Source: Lepidodermella squamata (taxonomy: Eukaryota; Gastrotricha). From it: a stretch of 64,000 bases of DNA. The DNA lies in NCBI GenBank assembly GCA_047495785.1, contig JBLDXI010000057.1, forward strand, positions 124,001-188,000, in the 5' to 3' direction. Within the stretch, counting starts at the first letter, position 1; every line of letters begins with the position of its first letter. Positions 1 through 10,022 of this stretch are shown one piece after another. A program made the position numbers and the translations under genes. The notes beneath the pieces are model-generated. The model saw nothing but the letters and a program-made list of their open reading frames with translations. It made no database searches and was not told where the DNA came from.

Positions 1-626
1 ACAAAAGTTCTGAAAATAATTGCGAAAAAAATAAAAAAATCTCAAAATTTACGAAAATCGTGGCCCTCAAGCCCTCGGCTAAATCGATTTGCGGCTTTTT
101 CGGAGAATCCATGAACCGATGGCCATACATGATCGAAGCATGAATAAGGAGCAGAATTAAATCCGCAAATCTTGCGCTGCTGTCGATGACAATTTGAAAA
201 ATGCAAACAGTTGCCGCAAAAATCGTGAGAAAAACGAATTCGGACAGCGTCAAACAACTGATTTTCATCGGAAATAGCGAAAAATAGCAAGCCGCTAAAA
301 TCAGCAGCTGGAAGACAAGCTCGACAATAGTTATTGTCTGAAATAATGAAAACAATTATTTTTTCGCCGAATTATTTCCAACTAACCAACGGAATCAGTC
401 GTAAATAAGCTCGATTCGTCATGTCGTAGTCGTATTTTTTCTTCGACGCTGTTTTTCGTTTTTTGCGTCTAGACGGTTCGAAGTCACATTTTAGGGCGTA
501 GTTGTGGCCGCCAGTTAATTTGAAAAAATTCGAGTATTTAATTTTCGGAAAATCAATCTCATCTCTCGGCTTTGATTGATGAACGGCCAAGCTGAACTTT
601 GATCTATCGTCATCTGAGAACATCAT
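1..626 (-). CDS. MARVEL/CMTM-like multi-span membrane protein, partial (cut by window start)
   Basis: Last gene of the minus-strand 4TM array. Exons 626-387, 337-53 and 9-1 are joined by GT-AG introns, and both junctions are phase 0. The start is the first of two adjacent ATGs at 626. The first 75 residues are hydrophilic and end in a very basic stretch (RRKKRK, SKKK). Three hydrophobic helices follow, at about residues 76-98, 112-133 and 139-157, with a short polar loop between the second and third. A fourth probably lies beyond the window edge. The helix spacing resembles MARVEL/CMTM proteins of vesicle and tight-junction membranes. That assignment is inferred from topology only; no diagnostic residue was found. 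Unlike four of its neighbours it has no PPxY motif. Confidence 0.7.
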
Positions 627-749
627 CAATCATCATTAAAAATGAACACTATCAGGGCCAGTTCAAAGACGTGATAAAATAATTTTTCAAATCTTCACAA
701 TAAATTGTAATGCGAGAGTTTGCTCATGAGAATCATGGGAGAAAGAAGA

Positions 750-2023
750 TCAGTGCTGAGCGAAAATTCGTTTGATAATGTTTATGAGACAAGTTCCAGT
801 TGGGACGTAGAAAGATGTTAGAATTGTCGATAAAAGCTGCAGGAAAAAAATAATTAATTTCACAATTTTTGGCAGATTTCCAGAAAAATGCTCACCAATA
901 CGGCGTTATAGACAGCGGTGGATGGGCCTCCGTTAGCAGGCGGACTGGTGTGGCCCTTTCCGACCTCCCTCAGAAATATGAGTAGGGCATAAGTGACGAG
1001 AGTTAGCAAAAATAGCAGAGCAGTGTCCTAAATTTAGGAAAAATTATCAAATAAATAATTAAAAAAAGCAAATTTCTCACGTATATTGTGTATTTAATTG
1101 GAGCGGCGTGTAGCAGCCGCGAGATCGAAACAAATGAGACGAGGATGAAAACGCAAGTTGATATCAGCGAAACGAATTTGGTCTCACCATTGAATACCAG
1201 CAAGCAAAAGATGGCGAAAGACAGCAGCTAAAATAGGGAAAAACGGTAGATAACAGATTTAAACAAAGAGGAGCCAAATGCTAACCCTAAATTCGGGGCT
1301 CAAGCTATAGATTTTTTCAATTTGGACTCTATACTAGTTTCGCGTCTTTACTAAAACCTGAATCCTAACTCGATAAATACTTCTGCCTCCAGATCTGATA
1401 TCGGTCCTACTATCGATTTTGGAAATCACTGATTTTTCTAATATCACGAACATTGGCACACAAAATGCAGTGCCAAAATGGAAAAATGGAACCTCAATTT
1501 TAGCGAAAATATGTTGACCTGATTAATAAATTAAATTGCGAATAATTCGAGCGATTTTATTAATTTTTTTCTTTTCAATCCAACTTTTTTTCTACGATTT
1601 TAATGAGCTCCTCAATAATTTGAAGATCGATTTTTCCTCGCTTTTTCCGATTTATTGCAATATTTTTTACGCTTTCATAAGCCTTGAATCATATTCGATT
1701 GATGAAAAGCAACAAACACAAGGTAGAGAGTGGTAGATGCCGATCGAGATTCGGGACATTTGCCGCATGTTCTCAACGCGGTGGTACTCAGTCGCGTACA
1801 AGTGGCACAGCGTCGGGTGGCTCGTAAATGACGTGTCTATTTCGGCGGCGGCGTCTCCGGCACGTGGCGGTTCAACCGTGTACGTATGCACGACAAGCTG
1901 CGGGTTACCAGGAGCTGCCGGGTGGTCGCTAGGCGGTAACAACCGGTTCTGAGCCGGTTGGACGCGCTGTGATCTCGTCGCCTGTAAAAACTCGGCATAA
2001 GCAGGCGGCGAATCAAGCTCCAT
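750..2023 (-). CDS. PPxY-tailed four-transmembrane protein (array member A)
   Basis: Predicted 223 residues in four exons: 2023-1718, 1227-1081, 1027-896 and 836-750, all junctions phase 0. The first intron (about 490 bp) starts with a weak GTTTGT donor, so the end of exon 1 is the least certain point. The N terminus carries SPPAY at residues 5-9, a PPxY motif of the type bound by WW domains of Nedd4-family ubiquitin ligases. About 100 cytoplasmic residues follow, then four hydrophobic helices: two in exon 2, one each in exons 3 and 4. A strong acceptor (TTTTCTAG) lies 4 nt before the ATG, and a polyadenylation signal for the upstream gene (AATAAA at 2079-2074) lies about 45 nt before that, as in genes downstream in an operon. 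Function unknown. Confidence 0.75.
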
Positions 2024-2144
2024 CTTCCTAGAAAATAAACAACGAAATAACAATGCGTTTAAAATCATTAATTTTTATTAAAATCATCACAAAAATCAAT
2101 GGGTGAAATCAAGTAAAATTGAGGTTAAAATCAAGTTTTCAGGT

Positions 2145-3499
2145 TCATGAGCGCTTTTTGAGACAAGCAGTTGCAACCAGCGAGAAATAATTGCAAACGG
2201 CGAAAGCTTCCACGACCTAAATATAAAGACAAATTAGTCAGAAAGAAGGCGATTCATTTTCTCAACAAACGATTATTGCCAGCATGATGTTGCGACAAAA
2301 CGGCAGTTCCGAGTTTAGCTCTTGTTTACGGAAATGTGAGAAAGCGACCGCCGTAGCCGTACACAAAATTATTCCGATGATATCCTGCGGGAAAATCGAA
2401 TAAAATGAGGTAGACATTTTTCCAACATTAGGATTTTACAGGTGATTTTACAGGTTTTACAGGTATAAAAAATTTTATAGTTTTTATATAAGTATGGGTA
2501 TAAATATTTTCAATAGTGATGGTTCCAATACGTTTGGTAAACGTGAAAAATCACCGATATCGGCTCAGAGTAGGCTTAAACTTACCGAGAGGATGAGTCG
2601 TTCAGGTCGGCCATCGCACCATTGCACAGACGAATGAATCAGTTGGAAAAACAGAAAGAGGACGCCGCCAAGACTCGTATTGGCAGTCGAACTTTCCTTC
2701 GTTCGGCAAGGACATTCCGCCAAAATATTACCGAATTGGAGGCCAATGATGCAAAGCAGCAGTCCCTGAATCCGTGGTCACAATCGATAAAAAAAATTGC
2801 TCAATTCCGGGCTCAAAGCGTCGCCCATATTTGGTTATAAATTCGAACTTGAGCCAAAGGGTCGGATTTTCCCAGGTGGAAATTTCCCGCGGCCCTAGGT
2901 CCGTCTTCGGGGCCCCTAAAATTTTTTGTTAAAATCAGATGGCAGGATTTAGCCCCCGAGTGCTGGACGGAGTAATACCACTGTTTTAACGTTATTAAAA
3001 ATTAAAAAGCTTCTTTGGCGCTTTGGTGGAAATTGCATATAATTTCTACGAATCATTCAAGCGAAGCGAGCAAATTTTTTCGAAATTTCGGTTGAAAAGC
3101 GAGAGTGTCAGAAAATATGGGGGCCCTTATGGCACATGGATCCCCCTCGGGATATTTCTCCGAGGGCCCGAAAATCACGGGGCTCCAAGGAAAGTCGGAA
3201 CTGACGCGAGCCCGGAATTATGCAAAAAAATTAGAAGGGCTAGTTATTAGCTTTACCACTGCAATGAATCGGGCGAATGTTTCGAAGATCACGTGGCAAG
3301 ACGGGGTGCGTTCATTTCGCCGATTCCGATCGCCAACAGCGATAATTTCAGGTCGGCTGGCATCAGCAACGACTTCATAGGCCCGGCTAATATGTGGTCG
3401 AATCACAGGCGGCAGGCGACTAGCCGCAGGGACCGGCACGTCAACATCGGCAATAGCTAGTAAGACATCGTTGTACGTCGGCGGTGATGAATCACTCAT
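2145..3499 (-). CDS. PPxY-tailed four-transmembrane protein (array member B)
   Basis: Predicted 202 residues in four exons: 3499-3257, 2765-2586, 2384-2271 and 2216-2145, all junctions phase 0. The ATG at 3499 was chosen because it gives the same leader as the neighbours: SPPTY at residues 5-9 followed by a DVLLAI-like helix start. Exon 2 holds the first two membrane helices with a Cys-containing loop (ECPC) between them; exons 3 and 4 hold the third and fourth. The exon layout matches members A and C, so they are tandem paralogues although the sequences have diverged strongly. Intron 1 is 491 bp, long for this locus, and holds open frames on the other strand that look like noise. Function unknown. 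Confidence 0.75.
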
Positions 3500-3551
3500 A
3501 AAATAAAACCGCAAAAAATGTCTATCGAAATGAATGAAAAATTTATTAAGA

Positions 3552-4228
3552 TCACATTTCGAAGTTTTTGCGCGTCAAACGGCGCCAAATCGTAATTAGG
3601 AGAAGTGAGATGTAGTCGAAAAAGCCGAGGAGCGAGAAAACCTGAAATTAAGAATAAATTAAAAAAAGTGAGCAAATGATGATTGATCAAATTTATTTAC
3701 GACGCTAGCGATCAAAAACTCTCTAGCTTCAATAAAAATGCCGCTCAAATAATTGTCGGACGAGCGAGCGATCGACGACGTGATAACTATTCCAGTCAAA
3801 TCCTATAAAAAATTTTTTTTATCAAATTATGGCAGAGGAAAGGTGATCTATACCGAAAATACGAGGTAATACCACCGACCGTCGTGCCAGCATAGACATG
3901 AGAAAATTAATTGAGCTGCTGAGAAGAATGCTTCGATGAGATTCGTCTGTAACCGAGAAGATACAACTGCTATCATCGCTAGGCAGGTGAAGTTGAACGC
4001 GAGAAATAACTGCGAGACAAAATTTCAACAATTATTCAGAAATTTCGCGAGAAAATTGTCCCGAACAGGCGCGGTAATTCGCAAGCATCGCTCGGTCGTT
4101 AGCAATGGTTGAGATTTTGATGGGCGCCGCCGCGATGGTTCGATATCGGTGGTTTGAACGCCGATTGGCTGATCGAATTCGTAAGCTTTCATTACAACAT
4201 CGATGTAAGACGGCGGTGGATCATTCAT
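3552..4228 (-). CDS. PPxY-tailed four-transmembrane protein (array member C)
   Basis: Predicted 169 residues in four exons: 4228-4067, 4009-3854, 3802-3701 and 3641-3552, all junctions phase 0. The N terminus reads MNDPPPSY, a PPxY motif at residues 5-8. The remaining 46 residues of exon 1 are polar and basic. Exon 2 encodes two hydrophobic helices, and exons 3 and 4 one each; the protein ends in a basic tail (RRLTRKN). Its ATG is only 54 bp from the stop of member D and its stop 52 bp from the ATG of member B. No room remains for ordinary promoters, so co-transcription is likely. Nothing identifies a biochemical role beyond possible recruitment of a WW-domain partner. Confidence 0.75.
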
Positions 4229-4282
4229 TTCAAAATTAAAATAAAACCTACAATAATCGCAATAATTTCTAAATATTAAAAT

Positions 4283-4989
4283 TTACGAAGTAAAATTTCG
4301 CTTGACTGTTTTTAAGCATTTTGTCGTTATTAAAATCATGTAAATAGTTGCCGTTATTGAGGAAAGACTCTGCGAAAAATGAGGGTATTAATTTTTCATG
4401 GGAGATTGGGTGTAAAACTCACAAAAATTGTAACAGTCAAATCCAAACAAGAAGATTGAGGATCTTGAAAATTCTCGAAATAATTTCGATACAAATACAT
4501 GTGAACAACGGCGGAAGTGACATATACAAGAAAGCCAACAAAATCCTTTCAAAATGGAAATTAAAAATTGAATAATTAATCAATTATCAAATTTTTTAGT
4601 ACCCAATGAAATATTTTGATTTTATTCCCGCCCTTGCACAGCGTGTAGAAAAATCCTATGATAATTGCGATTGAGACAATGGTGAAAACCAGCGAGATGG
4701 CCCAAGCGCTGCATCGATGCGTTATCATGGAGTTGAGATGAAGTCCAACCATAGACAAAATTATCAGGATAGGAAAACCGCGCAAAAAGTGGCAAATAGC
4801 TGTCAAAGTCTGGGATTTTTCCTCAGCTGCTCGAGCTGTTGTGCTATCGAAGAAACTAGGCTCATCGGGTGAATCATCATCAAATGGCGCGTGTCGATTT
4901 GCTGAGAGTGATAACTGATCGCGGCCACGTGACCCCTCACTGATCGCCAATAACACATCGGTGTAAGACGGCGGCGGTTCAGCCATCAT
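4283..4989 (-). CDS. PPxY-tailed four-transmembrane protein (array member D)
   Basis: Predicted 197-198 residues in three exons: 4989-4603, 4545-4423 and 4369-4283, phase 0 junctions. Two ATGs are adjacent; the second gives MAEPPPSY, again with an N-terminal PPxY. The first exon carries about 65 polar, acidic-rich residues and then helices 1 and 2. So the intron that separates cytoplasmic tail and helices in A, B and C is missing here. Helices 3 and 4 are in exons 2 and 3, and the C terminus is basic. A TTTTAG acceptor lies about 34 nt upstream of the ATG. Seen: motif, topology and spacing. Inferred: paralogy with A-C and a shared transcript. Function unknown. Confidence 0.8.
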
Positions 4990-5043
4990 TCAAAAATCAC
5001 ATTAAAACAATGAAATAAATCTAAAATAATTTTTAATATTTTA

Positions 5044-6238
5044 TCAATGAATGAGATTTTTAATTTTAGAAAGCAAAAACAAAATGTTGCGTTTAGCTGA
5101 TTTAAGGCGATTTTTCACAATGCTGTCATGGCTTCGATTGTGTAGGCAACAACAGTTGATGGGCAGGTGCAGGATGAGCAACAAAAATGAGATAGCGGCT
5201 ACGTAGCTCGACAGCACTTCGCACCGGCTGCCGTACTTGAATTTGACGGCCGTCAAGCCGCAAGAAATTGTGCAGTTCAAAAAATGAGCGAGCAGGCTGA
5301 TTCCATCCTGGGATAAAATATAATATAATTTGAACAAATATTTTTAAGATATTCACTAAAATTGAGCTTCAAGCACTAAAATAAGTGCTTTTCCCAAATT
5401 TTTTGAATTAATTTTTTTCAATTTTCGATCGATGTAAATAGTGCCCTGGGACTTTTCAATTTAGGTACATGGTAGGGACAGGTATGTAGAAATATTTCAA
5501 TATGAGCTTCCAAGACTGCCGATATCAGAAAAATCACTGATTTGTAAAATCGATAATTGGTATCGATATCGACTCTCTAAGTTTAAATATAACTCTCAAA
5601 TTGCCTGTTGGATTTTGAAATTTTAGTTTGGCCAGGTATTCAAAAAAATTACTTATAATATATTTTTAATTCGTTTTTTCTTGAATTTTCACGCAAAATT
5701 CAAGCACACCCACAAAATTTCGCGATTCAAAGAAGAAAATTGAATTTAATAACAATGTTTCACTTACAAATGCCATGAGTATTCTGCGGGGAGAACGGTT
5801 AAGAACCAGGGAACAAATGACTATGTACGTAGATCCAGAAGTCAACATGAGCAGGGAAATCGGCAAATAAGTGTATCTTGAGCACGACGATAGCATTGTG
5901 ACGACAATGCCGAGATTGACGAGATTGAGAACCAACGACAACACGTGGCGGTACATTTGCCGCTTTCGCCTCGCTCGTTTCCGCTCGAGGGCCGCCAGGT
6001 CGGGTCGAGAGGGCAATGTGATAGAGGTGGGCAGCAACAGATTGCTCGACGATTTAGTCGCAAAAATGGCTGCATGGCGGTGATGATCTCGATCAAGGTC
6101 TGATTTTGAGCCGACATTTTCGCGCAGGTTGGCTCGAATTTCTTCAAGCGTCGACGCCCGGCCTTTGTTGTAATTACCAAGCGCGCCTGCCGGTAACAAG
6201 TCGTCGCCTTCAAAGCGAACCGACTTGGAGTGTTTCAT
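5044..6238 (-). CDS. Four-transmembrane protein, first gene of the array (member E)
   Basis: Predicted 244 residues in two exons, 6238-5768 and 5307-5044, separated by a 460-bp intron; phase 0. The N-terminal 95 residues are charged (MKHSKSVRF start; later KRARRKR just before the first helix) and lack a PPxY motif. Helices fall at about residues 96-116, 122-145, 158-178 and 192-214, and the protein ends in a basic tail. It is the 5'-most gene of the minus-strand array, so the 6239-6895 interval should hold the array promoter, shared divergently with the Ser-rich orphan at 6896. Probably a MARVEL-type tetraspan like its neighbours. No catalytic or ligand motif was seen. Confidence 0.75.
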
Positions 6239-6895
6239 GGTTGAATAAATAACACGGTGCGAATTGTTGGTTACAATTTTCCAAAAATAAGATTAATTTT
6301 TTGAAAAAAAAGTGTTGACGTGATTTTTTTCTCTCATCATCACACGGGAGCGATTTCAACAATGGTTTTTTTCATCGCTGATCGCGTGCTTCTCCCGCCT
6401 ATATTCTGATCAATCGCGTGAAAAAACGATTGACCTCTGAAATTTAATTTGACAAAAATACGAAAAATAACACTTTAATTGCCCTAAATTTAGCCGTGAC
6501 CGGGCTAATAGTGATGAATGAGAAAAAATGACCAAAAAGCTACGTTTTTTTAGATATCAAGATTACTTTTTTTATCTCATTAGAGCGACTCAAACCGGAC
6601 CGATGATTCATTATATTATCTGGAAAATAAATTCTGATAACTTTCATTTTTTATGCTGCTTAACGCATTGAAGGCGTAATTACATGAAATTAACATGGAA
6701 AAAAAATAAAATAATACTTAATGCTTCCAGTGCAAAACTCTCAGGAAGCAGAAATAGGCTGAAAATATTTGTAAAAAAATTATGAAACAAAAGAAAGTGG
6801 AAATATCAGGTAGACGGACAGGTGTTTTTCCGCTTCCGGCTTGCATTTTTTGGACTGCCGAGCAAATTTGTTAATAATTTTTCACAATTTTTTTC
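6239..6895. other. Divergent intergenic region, likely array promoter
   Basis: AT-rich interval between two divergently transcribed genes. It would have to hold the promoter of the 4TM array on the minus strand and of the Ser-rich orphan on the plus strand. No clear TATA box or conserved block was recognised, and no coding potential was seen. Confidence 0.4.
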
Positions 6896-7708
6896 ATGAC
6901 TGCGGAGTTCAGCGAATCGCAGAGAATAATGGACCCTTTATCTTTGGACTCAGCCTCGAAATTGAATCGCTTTGCATCGAGTCGAGACGACGTTTCAGCA
7001 ATTGAAGAAAGGTTGCAGTATTTGGCATAATTTCACGCTGAAAATCCTATTTTTTTAATTATTTTCATTTGAAGGCAAAAATCTACGTTGGAATATGTGA
7101 CATCAGTTCGGCGGCATATTGATTTAGTTCGTCACTGCAGTTTCAGCAGCGCAGCCTCAAATCCCTCGTCTTCTGATAGCACCTCGAATTTCCGATTTGG
7201 CCAATTGGAAAAACTGGCTCATAGTAGCAAGACGTCATCTCAATTTTCATTGGATGACTGTTCGAAATCGACTTCGTCAATGATAACAAGTGATTATGAT
7301 GATGAAGCGCCATCGCTGAGGAGCCGGCTGGTCGAGGTGACGTACAAACGCATCAGGGCCAACACTTTCAGCACATCACGCCGGGTTGAATTGCCGAAAA
7401 TTGCGGCTAAAACTCATCAGCCGCAACATCATGTGGTGAAATCTCGGTCGCAAAACGCGAGCAGAATTTCATCGATAGATTTCGCCAATGATAAACTGCC
7501 GATTTTCGAGAGCGATAATAATAGTAATAGTCATGGGCGATCGGTGATGGAGCAATGGCCGTCGGAAATTTACATGCCTATCCGTCGTAACAGCTACCTG
7601 CCGCCTGGTTCGAGCGATTTCGCTAAAACAATGTCGGAGCTATCACTTGCAGAACAAACTGATGACGGATTTCTTCATAGCGCTGATGATGAAATTGAAG
7701 GAAAATAG
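6896..7708 (+). CDS. Ser-rich orphan protein, 249 residues
   Basis: Two exons, 6896-7011 and 7075-7708, phase 2 junction. The upstream exon was added because the frame continues through a clean GT-AG intron to an ATG at 6896. The protein has no signal peptide and no membrane helix. It is rich in Ser, Asp and Arg, with basic-Ser sites (RRNS, KSRSQ, SRRVE) that look like kinase targets, and it ends in an acidic tail. Most of the length is probably disordered. No family was recognised. It is transcribed away from the 4TM array and may share its promoter interval. Confidence 0.65.
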
Positions 7709-8947
7709 TTCAATCAACCAATGAAATTCTACAACATGTTCGCCGAACATTTATTTAACTCGGAAAATAATTTCTTTGACAACATATAACGCTGGGTTAT
7801 TTAGGACAAGGTGGCCTTAGAACTTGGAACTTCAGGGTTCAGGGTTGATCGATAGAAAATCGCGATTTTTCGCATAACATTTTCCGTTCCATCCTATTAG
7901 ACGAACATTTTTAATTTTCTGAATTGAGAAAATCTAAATTTTTTATTCGAATTCGACCCAAATTTTAGGTGAATCTTGAATTTTGAAAATCATGTCATGT
8001 ACATGTGCATATGCAAATGAGCATGCAAAATTAAATACTAATTAGCCAAACAGAGCCGAAATACGCATAAATGGGGTGAATATAGAAAAATTCCAAAGAA
8101 TTTAAATTTTACAATTTTTTCTCGAAATTTGATTTTTTGTACATTTCGAAGTTCGAGAAGTTCAAAGTTACCCCTCGTTACTGCATTTCACGGAATAAAA
8201 CGCTTCAAAATTCGTGTGAAGAGCATTTTTTAATTGTAATTATTTTTTTCCGGCTAGGGATTGATCCCGTCAGATAGCGATGGCATGTTATAATATGAAA
8301 TAGCAAGAATACGAGCCGGTTCATAGCCTTTTTTGCATGCCTCACAGGATCGAGCAGATGCGTGCTGAAATCGCATCTTGGCTAATAAAACATGAAATAA
8401 AAAACAGCATCTAGGCCTGCCATGAAAAATGTTAGACGAGTATAGTTTTTCCGCGCGCGAATGAGCCCTGTACTCACATATATTATAATAGGTAAATGGC
8501 TGCGGAAATATTATGGCAACAAAGCATCTGCTGCGCATGTATGTATCATTATCGCCGCTGTTTTCCCATAATTCGATTACAGAGAATCAGACGTATCTCT
8601 TTTGTCCAATGTTTAGCTATTTCCCGGTGGAATTTACGATGAAAATTACGGAAAATAATTGCCATAAAATTTTTTAATTTTTATTCATTAAATAATTTCT
8701 AGTATAGAAGCAAAATTCAAGCATAAAATAAATTTCGCCTGGGTTCCTGGGGAAAATGATCACATTTTACGGCATTTCTCACACCAATTAAAACATCATT
8801 TACAGCTATAGACTGTATAACTCTAGACACCTTTCTAATAGCTGACCAAATCATCTGAACTAACACACTTTTATTCAAAACTAAGAATTTCATCATTCGT
8901 GTCTACACATCTTTTCTGCTGCTGTATTTTTTTCCTTAAAACATATC
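7709..8947. other. Intergenic, no gene recognised
   Basis: AT-rich with several short open frames on both strands (the longest at 8254-8538 minus) that have no start context, splice logic or family resemblance. Nothing else was recognised. Confidence 0.5.
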
Positions 8948-9433
8948 ATGTCTAGCTTATCTTCCATTGTAGTCGATGAGCCTCCGTGTTTGAAGTTGGA
9001 TTATTCAAACAATAACAACAATATGGCAGCTACTGTCGATACTAACGGTAATTACTCATCAGCCCGAATCATGCGTCATGTCATGGCCACGCCGTTGAAG
9101 ACCTTTTCGTACACCATCACGTATTCACTGGGCGACAACAGCCAAATCAGCGGGCTGACAATTACGGACAGCAATGGCGCTGTTTTCAACCTGCCGAATA
9201 ACAGCCGCGATTTAGGCGTGCCCGAGAATCAGAAGCTGATCCACAAGGCGTTGAAAATGGCGGGCGATGAACTGCTGGCGGCGATCGATGACCTCATTCA
9301 CGACAATGTGAAGGAAACGCTGGAGGATGCTCGAGATTTCAGGCTGAAATTTCCTCAAATGAAAAAAGACCTGTTGGTGGTCCGCGATGAAATTCGCTCA
9401 CTACTTTCAAGAGAAGCTACTCCTGTCCGGTGA
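8948..9433 (+). CDS. Orphan protein, 161 residues, single exon
   Basis: Intact ATG-to-stop frame with balanced codon use. The N-terminal 30 residues include an Asn run (NNNNN). Residues 45-90 look like beta strands (short hydrophobic stretches with Thr, Tyr and a DNSQ turn). Residues 92-161 are predicted helical and charged, ending near a Ser-rich tail. There is no signal peptide or membrane segment. A TTTTCAG at about 9620-9627 could be the end of a 3'UTR intron. AATAAATAAATAAAC near 9713-9728 is the likely polyadenylation signal, facing the convergent TGR gene. Family not recognised. Confidence 0.65.
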   Translation: MSSLSSIVVDEPPCLKLDYSNNNNNMAATVDTNGNYSSARIMRHVMATPLKTFSYTITYSLGDNSQISGLTITDSNGAVFNLPNNSRDLGVPENQKLIHKALKMAGDELLAAIDDLIHDNVKETLEDARDFRLKFPQMKKDLLVVRDEIRSLLSREATPVR

Positions 9434-10022
9434 TTGGGATTGTTGGAATAGCTCTCTGTAATTAATGAGGTAATTTTACGAAGTTTTTTCCAATTATTTT
9501 TCGCACTTCTGCTATTGACCCAATATCATTTGACACACTTGATGCACATTGCGCACAAAAAGTAATAATAATGCGAGATTTTGTCAAGTGAAAAATGGGG
9601 ATTAAAATAAATTTCCTGTTTTTCAGGTGCTACTTCGACTCAGAATTCGCGAATCGGAAAAATCAAGATGGAACACAAACAACTGCCGCCCTTAATAACG
9701 ATTTTTCACGATAAATAAATAAATAAACATCAATTCACGAGTTTTATTTTACTTCATTCATGAATATCAAGACAAAAAGCGTAATCGTTTTCTATATAGC
9801 AGCGAAATTAATAGGTTTGAAAAACAGTGAGTTTAAATTTAGGCTCCAGGGCGTGTCGCTTGTCTCACCAGGCCACGCCCAGTCATCGAAACTTGACCCA
9901 GATTCGTTTAGGCCCAGTCTGTCATAGAGTTACGCACGGCAGCGCAACCTAGACGTGACCTGGCGAGGTGTCATCAAGCGAGCACGGCTGGCCTTTAATT
10001 GACCGCTGTTAGAATTCGCCAC
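9434..10022. other. Convergent 3' regions of the orphan at 8948 and the TGR gene
   Basis: Holds the 3' untranslated regions of two convergent genes and a strong hairpin (see the entry at 9841-9890). No coding potential was seen. Confidence 0.6.
9841..9890 (-). promoter_or_regulatory. SECIS-like hairpin in the 3' region of the TGR gene
   Basis: On the minus strand, starting 137 nt past the TGR stop codon, ATGAC (9886-9882) is followed by the stem GGGCGTG (9880-9874), an 18-nt loop, the exact complement CACGCCC (9855-9849) and then TGGAG. ATGA on the 5' side and GGAG on the 3' side sit where the non-Watson-Crick quartet of a eukaryotic SECIS element would be. The distance to the stop is typical. 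The apical part is weak: there is no clear AA, only a CC about 11 nt after ATGA. The encoded protein has Cys, not Sec, so this would be a relic or a chance hairpin. Confidence 0.3.

Larger units (their letters stand above)
2024..5043 (-). promoter_or_regulatory. Putative trans-splice acceptors between array genes
   Basis: Each short gap between array genes contains a splice-acceptor-like site just upstream of the next ATG with no donor in front of it: TTTTAG ending at 5021, TTGTAG ending at 4248, CGATAG ending at 3522, and TTTTCTAG ending at 2028. AATAAA signals precede two of them (3547-3542 and 2079-2074). Acceptor without donor, polyadenylation signal and short spacing are what SL trans-spliced operons show. 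Ordinary 5'UTR introns cannot be excluded from DNA alone. Confidence 0.5.

Noticed and set aside
8254-8538. 94-codon minus-strand open frame
   Set aside because: No good start context, no splice partner and no family resemblance; composition fits random AT-rich DNA.
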